A stretch of DNA of 11,196 nucleotides from JANPPS01 sp043758105 (GTDB taxonomy: Bacteria > Pseudomonadota > Alphaproteobacteria > Acetobacterales > Acetobacteraceae): the NCBI GenBank assembly GCA_043758105.1, contig JAYVOF010000153.1:1-11196 (forward strand), read 5' to 3'. The translations under genes and the position numbers were made by a program. The notes under the pieces were generated by a model, which was given only the letters and a program-made list of their open reading frames with translations, had not been told where the DNA came from and ran no database searches. This document shows positions 6,820-11,196 of this stretch, in pieces (position 1 is the stretch's first letter; each line of letters starts with the position of its first letter).

Positions 6820-7676
6820 CACGCGTGGCTCCTGGTGATTGATACGAGACCGCGCAACGCCACCGACGCAAGGAGGGAGGCACCGTAGAGCGCCCCTCCC
6901 GCTAATACGATCGCCGGTCCAGACGGCAGGTTTCCATGGTAGGAGATGAGCAGCCCGGCGACCGACGCCACGACGCCAAAGGTCGTGGCGAGCGCCATCG
7001 ACCCCGCGACGCCGAGCGCCCAGCACCGCGCCGCGGCCGCCGGAAGGAGCATGGGCCCGACTGCGAGGAGTGTGCCAAAGGCCTGAAAACTGACGACGAG
7101 TGTGAGGACGACCAGGGTCACAAACACCGCGCCATACGGCGCGCGTCCGCCGACCGCGCGGAGGAACCCCGGGTCCAACGCGCCGACTGCGAACGGGCGG
7201 TAGAGCGCCGCGACCAACAGAACAATGACCGTGCTCGCGGCACTGATCCGCTGCAGCGCGTCCCGGTCGATGGACAGCACCGTCCCGAAGAGTACGCGCA
7301 TCACATCCACATTACTGCCCCGCCAAGACACCAGCACGATGCCCAGCGACAGAGCCACCAGATAGAATGCGACGAGGCCGACGTCGTTCCGGTTACGTCC
7401 GCCGGCTACCAGTCCCGCCAACGTGGCCACGGCCAGCCCGCTCGCTAACCCTCCCAGCGACAACCAGGTTGGTGATGGCCCCGCGTAGAGAAAGCCGATT
7501 GCCGCCCCTGGCATAACCGCATGGCCGAGCACGTCGCCGTCGAGGCTCATACGCCGCAGGACCAATAAGGTGCCGACTGTGCCGTTGGCTAATCCGAGAG
7601 CGAGGCAGGCCACTAGCGCCGCGCGCATGAACCCAAGCATCGCGAACGGTTCCACCAGCAGCGCGTGTAATGACAT
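6819..7676 (-). CDS. aztB: Metal ABC transporter permease (ABC-3 family), AztB-like
   Basis: A 285-aa inner-membrane permease of the ABC-3 (ZnuB/TroC) family, almost entirely hydrophobic with about eight predicted membrane segments. Typical signatures are VLRRMSLDGDVLGHAVMPGA (39-58) followed by AIGFL, FQAFGTLLAVGPMLLPAAAA (197-216) and SYHGNLPSGPAIVLAGGALY (245-264). A homodimer would form the channel, with the ATPase below and the binding protein above. The ATG at 7676 overlaps the ATPase stop as TGATG and its own stop overlaps the binding-protein start the same way, so the three are translationally coupled. An in-frame extension to 7727 exists, but it only overlaps the ATPase gene and adds no hydrophobic segment. 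Zinc is favoured by the family and partners; manganese cannot be excluded. Confidence 0.9.
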   Translation of the reverse strand: MSLHALLVEPFAMLGFMRAALVACLALGLANGTVGTLLVLRRMSLDGDVLGHAVMPGAAIGFLYAGPSPTWLSLGGLASGLAVATLAGLVAGGRNRNDVGLVAFYLVALSLGIVLVSWRGSNVDVMRVLFGTVLSIDRDALQRISAASTVIVLLVAALYRPFAVGALDPGFLRAVGGRAPYGAVFVTLVVLTLVVSFQAFGTLLAVGPMLLPAAAARCWALGVAGSMALATTFGVVASVAGLLISYHGNLPSGPAIVLAGGALYGASLLASVALRGLVSITRSHA

Positions 7677-8359
7677 CACGTGGCCATTGCCGGCAACGCC
7701 GCCTCCGTTGGCCCCCAAGCCACGCATTGGCCCGCCAGAACGACCGTTTCCGGAAAATGAGCCCGGACCATGGCAATATCATGCACAACGGCCAGGATGG
7801 TTCGCCCCTCGTCGTGCCATCGCGCGAGGAGACTGAGGAGGGACCTGGTGGTGGCCGCGTCCACCGCCGCAAACGGTTCGTCCAGCAGAATGACCGATGC
7901 ATCCTGCAAGATCAGCCGCGCGAACAGCGCCCGTTGCAACTCGCCGACAGACAATTCGCCGATGCGCCGGTGCAGGCGTCCGTCCAATCCGGCGGCGGCC
8001 GCCGCTTCGGCCGCCCGCGCCATTAAAGCTGGGTTGAGGGCGCGAAACGCACCGAACTCTCGCCATCCACCAAGCGCGATCAGTTCCGCGACTGTCAGCG
8101 GATAGTCCTTGTCGATGGATGCAAGCTGCGGGAGATAGGCCAACTGTCTGGATGACCGGGCCGGACATTCGATCGTCCCCCTGGTCAACCGGACCGTCCC
8201 CGCGATCGCCGCTAGCAAAGTCGTCTTTCCCGATCCGTTGGCGCCGACAATCGCCGACAGGCTGCCCGGCGTGAAATGTCCGCTAACGCCTTGCAATGCT
8301 GTCCGCCGTCCGTAACGCACCGTAACGTCGCGCACGGCCACACCGATGACTTGGTCCAT
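7676..8359 (-). CDS. aztA: Metal ABC transporter ATPase, AztA-like
   Basis: A 227-aa ABC ATPase that would power the adjacent permease from the cytoplasmic face. Walker A GANGSGKTT is at residues 39-47, the Q-loop glutamine in YLPQ at 78, Walker B VILLDEP at 156-162 followed by FAAVD, and the switch histidine in VVHD at 193. The signature motif is LSVGE (136-140), departing from LSGGQ by Val and Glu. The segment YLPQLASIDKDYPLTVAELI resembles metal-importer ATPases (ZnuC/AztA). The ATG at 8359 is preceded by GGAGG 9 nt upstream. In-frame codons extend to 8542, but that region lacks ABC homology and carries the leader dyads instead. It is the first gene of the four-gene operon. Confidence 0.9.
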   Translation of the reverse strand: MDQVIGVAVRDVTVRYGRRTALQGVSGHFTPGSLSAIVGANGSGKTTLLAAIAGTVRLTRGTIECPARSSRQLAYLPQLASIDKDYPLTVAELIALGGWREFGAFRALNPALMARAAEAAAAAGLDGRLHRRIGELSVGELQRALFARLILQDASVILLDEPFAAVDAATTRSLLSLLARWHDEGRTILAVVHDIAMVRAHFPETVVLAGQCVAWGPTEAALPAMAT

Positions 8360-8420
8360 CCGTTCCGGCCTCCGGCGGTCGTTCAGCGCTTTGCCCCACC
8401 TGTCGGTGATTAACAGGAGG

Positions 8421-8451
8421 CAGGGATCTGCGCAAAAACACAGATATCCTG
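8421..8451 (-). promoter_or_regulatory. Leader inverted repeat upstream of the metal transporter operon
   Basis: CAGGGATCTG and CAGATATCCTG form a 10-11 bp imperfect stem around the loop CGCAAAAACA, ending about 62 nt upstream of the ATPase start. There is no T-run, so it is not an intrinsic terminator. Zinc importers are usually repressed by Zur at dyads in this position, but the sequence does not match a Zur box I can recall. It could be an operator or an mRNA hairpin. Confidence 0.35.
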
Positions 8452-8462
8452 GCGCTGTCCAT

Positions 8463-8473
8463 GATGCTGCATC
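8463..8473. promoter_or_regulatory. Short palindrome GATGCTGCATC
   Basis: A perfect 5-1-5 palindrome about 104 nt upstream of the ATPase start, beside the larger leader dyad. Its position suits an operator, but its length makes chance occurrence quite possible. Confidence 0.2.
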
Positions 8474-8504
8474 GCAACTCCCATTCTCACTCGGGGGCTC
8501 TTCC

Positions 8505-9132
8505 TCAATTCGTGTGGTCGCGCAGGCAGCGGTCGCCCACAACGTCGATTAACCGCATGTGGTCGTCGACCGTGCTGTAGATGCCGTGGCCGCCCATGTG
8601 GACCTTCGGCTCCTGCGGCAGCACCATCTCCCGCATCGGCCTGAGCGAGCAGTCCGCCTCGCGCAGGTGCGTGACGGCCAATCGCGCGCGCATCGACGGC
8701 GTCATGCCGAACGCGGTGTCGTGCATGCCGAGCCGCTTGCCGGAGATCGCTTCCACGACTTGGCCGGCCTAGTCGATGGTGCTGCCGTACTCCCACTGGT
8801 CAACCGGATCGAACAGCCGCGGCGTCTTCAGCGCGGCTATCGTTCCCGAGCTCACGCCCGGCACGCCATGCTCCTGTGTCAGGCGGCGGTAATGCACGTT
8901 GAAGAAGTTATAGCCAAAGCCCGCCGTGTGCAGCGGCATGCGCGTCGTCACGTCCCGCTTCGGCGCGCGCAGCTTCGGCTTGCAGTCGGCCCCCAAGCCT
9001 TCGATCACCTGCACGGCGCCGAGCGCCGGGATGCCGGTCGGTGACCATCGCGACCACGCCCGGACCCCGCGGGTCGGACGAGACGACGCCGTTCACGATC
9101 GCGTCGGCCGATGCCTTGAAGTCTTCTCCCAT
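8505..9132 (-). pseudogene. Serine hydrolase (class C beta-lactamase/EstB-like), multiply broken
   Basis: This is the remnant of a beta-lactamase-fold serine hydrolase (PF00144), a family that includes many esterases. From the ATG at 9132 it reads FKASADAIVNGVVSSDPRGP to VTDR. It then jumps, with a frameshift near 9035, to ALGAVQVIEGLGADCKPKLR; roughly 60 codons that should hold the catalytic SxxK are gone. The second frame continues PKRDVTTRM...TAGFGYNFFN and DQWEYGSTID, where a TAG at 8771-8769 replaces the usual Trp. It resumes AGQVVEAISGKRLG but lacks about a dozen codons before MHDTAFGMTPSMRARLA. After VHMGGHGIYSTV homology stops near 8545, about 100 codons short. It lies 52 nt downstream of the monooxygenase fragment. 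An ester-cleaving partner for a Baeyer-Villiger enzyme is a plausible former role. Confidence 0.85.
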
Positions 9133-9184
9133 GATGTTCCCGCTCGTTTCTGTGATTGACGCTTTGCCGGCCGACGGCTGCAGG

Positions 9185-9421
9185 TCAGCTCATCGCGAAG
9201 CCTTCGTATTGCTTGGCCGCGACCTCGTCGCATTTTTGCCGGTACTGCCCGATGCCGCCGATGTAGGACAGCAGACGGCGCGGCTTGCCCTTCACGGTCG
9301 AGCCCATGTACCACGACACCGTCTTCGGCACGAGCGTCAACGCGGCGGTTTCCTCGGGGTGCTGCACCCACTTGTCCTCGGCCTCGCGGGTCGGCTCGCA
9401 GACCTGGGGTTCCGGTAGCAA
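9185..9421 (-). pseudogene. C-terminal fragment of a Baeyer-Villiger flavin monooxygenase
   Basis: The last ~70 codons of a flavin-containing (Baeyer-Villiger type) monooxygenase, which inserts oxygen next to a ketone to make an ester or lactone. Recognisable segments are EPTREAEDKWVQHPEETAAL, VPKTVSWYMGSTVKGKPR and YIGGIGQYRQKCDEVAAKQY, then EGFAMS and TGA. Homology begins near 9400. The upstream residues do not fit the family, and all FAD- and NADPH-binding domains (some 450 residues) are missing. Codons match the neighbouring hydrolase remnant in style, suggesting one original operon. A conventional start for this fragment is not evident, so translation is doubtful. Confidence 0.82.
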
Positions 9422-9551
9422 CGGAGCCGAAAGTGCATTTCAGCCGGCTGGCGGGGGTATGGCCGCCGCTTCCGACCCTTCTCGGACGCTCACAGACCGA
9501 ACTCGTGTATGTGCTCGTTACAAACTCTGACGGCCAGTTCGCCTCTTCGGA
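9422..9551. other. Junction without a gene
   Basis: About 130 bases between the monooxygenase fragment and the GyrI-like gene. Base composition is more mixed than in the coding DNA. I see no gene, terminator or clear repeat. It probably contains the deletion endpoint that removed the monooxygenase body. Confidence 0.4.
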
Positions 9552-10019
9552 TCAACCTGTAGTTCCTAAAAGGTAACAGACCTCGGTGCGGAGATTGGCC
9601 TCATCGTTGCTCGCGTTTTTGTAACGCTCCCAATTCGGCCCTATTAGTTCGCAATCTCGCTCTGCTACCGCTCGATGCAGCGCGAAGTGGGTCTTCAGCA
9701 TGTGCTCGTAGGGACCTTCGTGGACGAGAACTGCCACGTCGCCGCCCGGCGTCCAGTTCATCTGCAAGCCTGCGGGTGCATCGAGCGGCGCCAGCAATTC
9801 ACGACCGAGCCAAACGGGCTCGCCGTCCGGACCGAAGGGGTCGTGGCCTTGCGGGTGATAGAGGGCGACTTGCGAGCCCATGTGCGGAACGCTGGCCGCA
9901 AACTGGGAGAAGCGCGCGATCAAAGCTCCGATCCGTTCGGGAATATCATCACGGTGGATTACCCCCGCCAAGCACAGGAAGGGACGCGGGGGGTCGTGGC
10001 GGATCACAAGTTTCAGCAT
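9552..10019 (-). CDS. Stand-alone GyrI-like/AraC effector-binding domain protein
   Basis: A 155-aa protein made of one GyrI-like small-molecule-binding domain (AraC_E_bind/SHV2 fold). Matching segments are PPRPFLCLAGV, VALYHPQG, GRELLAPLDAPAGLQM, PGGDVAVLVHEGPYEHM and GPNWERYKNASNDEANLRTE with the conserved late Glu146. It has no DNA-binding helix-turn-helix, so it is the single-domain form that binds or occasionally hydrolyses small hydrophobic or cationic molecules. The ATG at 10019 is preceded by GGAG. The frame is intact despite lying between pseudogenes and a transposase remnant. Its upstream region runs into the repeats at 10113-10174. Partner or ligand unknown. Confidence 0.82.
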   Translation of the reverse strand: MLKLVIRHDPPRPFLCLAGVIHRDDIPERIGALIARFSQFAASVPHMGSQVALYHPQGHDPFGPDGEPVWLGRELLAPLDAPAGLQMNWTPGGDVAVLVHEGPYEHMLKTHFALHRAVAERDCELIGPNWERYKNASNDEANLRTEVCYLLGTTG

Positions 10020-10112
10020 GTTGCATCTCCGTCGATTGACCTACGTTCGCTTTGTCACTTTCCAAAGTCGGCTTCAGCGATATGCATTGATATGTAACCG
10101 CCTCTCCTGTCA

Positions 10113-10174
10113 CAGTCAGCTGCAATTTTGATCAAAGTGGTGTGCAGCAGCCTGCCTTTGGTCAAAGCTGACTG
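10113..10174. repeat. Transposon-end-like inverted and direct repeats
   Basis: CAGTCAGCT (10113-10121) and AGCTGACTG (10166-10174) are perfect inverted repeats; inside them TTTGATCAAAG and CTTTGGTCAAA pair as well. The same bases also form direct repeats: CAGCTGCAATTTTGATCAAA at 10117-10136 against CAGCCTGCCTTTGGTCAAAG at 10148-10167. They lie just upstream of the TniA-type transposase remnant and in the likely promoter region of the divergent GyrI-like gene. Multiple end repeats next to tniA are expected for this transposon class. Confidence 0.5.
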
Positions 10175-10201
10175 CAACGCGGTGCAACAGAGGAGCAAGG
10201 C

Positions 10202-10705
10202 GTTGCCGACCTGTCGCTCATCCCCGAGGCGGCCTGGAGCGAGGCTCGGCGCAGGGCCGAGGTGATTCGCCCGCTTGCGAACCGAGACAATCTCCCCCGC
10301 TTCATGGTCCAAGCGGCGGCGGCAACGCTGGGGCTGTCGGAGCGTCAAACCTACACCTTGCTGCGGCGCTGCCGTGAGGCAGGTGGCGAACTGACTGCGT
10401 TGGTGCCGGGGCGGTCGAGCGGCGGCCGGAACAGGCAGCGCACGGCGCCGGCGAGCGAGGCCACGCTGCGCCGGGTGGTTCAGGAGGTTTATTTCACGCC
10501 GCAGAAGCCGACCGCGGCGGAGGTGGCGCGCGAAGTGGCCGGACCGTGCCGTGCCGAGAGGCTGTCCCCACCCTCCTCCAGCACCGTCCGGCGCCGGCTC
10601 CGGTTGCTGCCGCTCCCCAGGGGCCGAGAAGCTCTGCTAGATGGTAGCGGCCCTCCAGGTTCCGAAACCACACCAGACGTCGCCTGCCTACGCTTCCCCA
10701 GTTGA
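10202..10705 (+). pseudogene. TniA/Mu-type DDE transposase, N-terminal fragment
   Basis: The N-terminal DNA-binding part of a TniA/Mu-type transposase. It starts LIPEAAWSEARRRAEVIRPL, followed by a helix-turn-helix (AAATLGLSERQTYTLLRRCR), then the loop LVPGRSSGGRNRQR and an HTH-like stretch ending at STVRRRLRLL. No DDE catalytic domain follows; homology fades near 10610 and the frame ends at 10705, so over half the protein is absent. GAGGAG at 10190-10195 sits 6 nt before VADLSL, but the codon there is GTT, not ATG or GTG, so the start itself may be mutated. The first conventional in-frame start is GTG at 10262, which would cut into conserved sequence. Its 3' end overlaps the end of the opposing 136-aa gene by 18 bases. 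Confidence 0.75.
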
Positions 10706-11098
10706 TGCTCCCGAGGCGGTCGTTTCCTCAACCGGGTCGGTCGTAACCTCTGAAACTTTAGCGGTCTCCGGTGGGGGCTCTTTGGCGCGGTCCCGGGCGG
10801 CGCTCAGATAGCCGAACACCAGCGGGTCATGGCCCTCAAAAATCAGGTGATACTCCGCACCCATGGCGGCGTGGGATGCCTGGTTTACCTTGCCGAGCTT
10901 CTGAATGACCCAGCCTTCGCCCCGATCGACGGACGTGGGTGGCAGGCTGATGATGTGGCTGGGCGGGCGCTTCTCGTCACGGCCGCGGGCCGGACCGCCG
11001 TGGCCCCCCTTGCCGCCGCCTTTTCGTTCCCGGCTGTTCATGTCGAACTGCGCCGGGGCGCCCGCTTTCGCCTTGAGCGTAACAGGTGTCTTAGCCAT
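10688..11098 (-). CDS. Unrecognised 136-aa protein
   Basis: I do not recognise this protein. The ATG at 11098 follows AGGAGAACCTC, a good ribosome site. There is a basic Gly/Arg/Lys-rich disordered stretch (residues 22-45, with GGGKGGHGGPARGR), a core about 48-103 containing IISLPPTSVDRGEGWVIQKL and GAEYHLIFEGHDPLVFGYLS, and an acidic Thr/Glu/Pro tail. There is no signal peptide or membrane segment, so it is probably cytoplasmic. The basic glycine-rich region could bind nucleic acid, but that is only composition. It converges on the transposase remnant and may belong to a mobile element or plasmid continuing to the right. Confidence 0.6.
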   Translation of the reverse strand: MAKTPVTLKAKAGAPAQFDMNSRERKGGGKGGHGGPARGRDEKRPPSHIISLPPTSVDRGEGWVIQKLGKVNQASHAAMGAEYHLIFEGHDPLVFGYLSAARDRAKEPPPETAKVSEVTTDPVEETTASGASTGEA

Positions 11099-11157
11099 GA
11101 GGTTCTCCTACTCAGCCGGGGTGAGTGGCCTACCCTTAGGGGACCCTGGCAGCGCCG

Positions 11158-11185
11158 CGTATAGATCATGCGGTTCCGGTGACAA
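11158..11185 (-). promoter_or_regulatory. Possible sigma70 promoter for the 136-aa gene
   Basis: On the minus strand TTGTCA (11185-11180, one mismatch to consensus) and TATACG (11163-11158, two mismatches) are 16 nt apart. They lie about 60 nt upstream of the ATG at 11098. Confidence 0.4.
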
Positions 11186-11196
11186 CGGTGTGATCG

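Noticed and set aside
8559..9044. Plus-strand open frame of about 161 codons
   Set aside because: Antisense to the hydrolase pseudogene; no recognisable protein features.
10620..10690. Minus-strand peptide reading RRRLVWFRNLEGRYHLAELL
   Set aside because: It looks protein-like for about 20 residues, but the continuation is low-complexity and there is no start signal; too short to support a gene.

Overview
The window is high-GC DNA that reads like an alphaproteobacterium, most likely a Rhodospirillales/Acetobacteraceae-type genome. This rests on base composition, the Azt-like zinc transporter, the MmgE/PrpD and acyl-CoA dehydrogenase pair, and a TniA/Mu-type transposase remnant. It is inference from gene content, not a database match. 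No tRNA, rRNA or CRISPR array is visible.

Layout, left to right. Positions 1-100 carry a cluster of short repeats resembling a transposon end, which abuts the broken 3' end of an acyl-CoA dehydrogenase pseudogene (about 100-634, minus). An intact MmgE/PrpD gene (643-2040, minus) lies upstream of it. A 433-base divergent intergenic region with a palindrome follows. Next is a plus-strand pair: a secreted cyclase/formamidase-like metal hydrolase (2474-3487) and an orphan periplasmic substrate-binding protein (3484-4515) whose best start is a CTG overlapping the cyclase stop. Converging on these is a tight minus-strand operon (8359 to 4537): ABC ATPase, ABC-3 permease, zinc-type solute-binding protein, and a predicted envelope protein of seven ~55-residue NxxGxxAF repeats. 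The junctions are TGATG, TGATG and a 3-nt gap.

The right third is decaying DNA: a serine-hydrolase (class C beta-lactamase-like) pseudogene (8505-9132), the last ~70 codons of a Baeyer-Villiger monooxygenase (9185-9421), an intact GyrI-like small-molecule-binding protein (9552-10019), transposon-end-like repeats followed by a truncated TniA-type transposase (10113-10705), and an unrecognised 136-aa protein (10688-11098, minus).

The most interesting unit is the metal transporter. Gene order, permease and binding protein resemble the aztABC zinc importer, whose fourth gene, aztD, encodes a periplasmic beta-propeller zinc chaperone. Here that position holds an NxxGxxAF repeat protein with seven repeats and a C-terminal CxC that contains its only cysteines. 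The binding protein also has Glu where the first metal-ligand His is expected. I propose an Azt variant with a non-homologous propeller partner. The flanking catabolic genes (PrpD/ACAD, BVMO/esterase-like) look like remnants of degradation operons broken by mobile elements.
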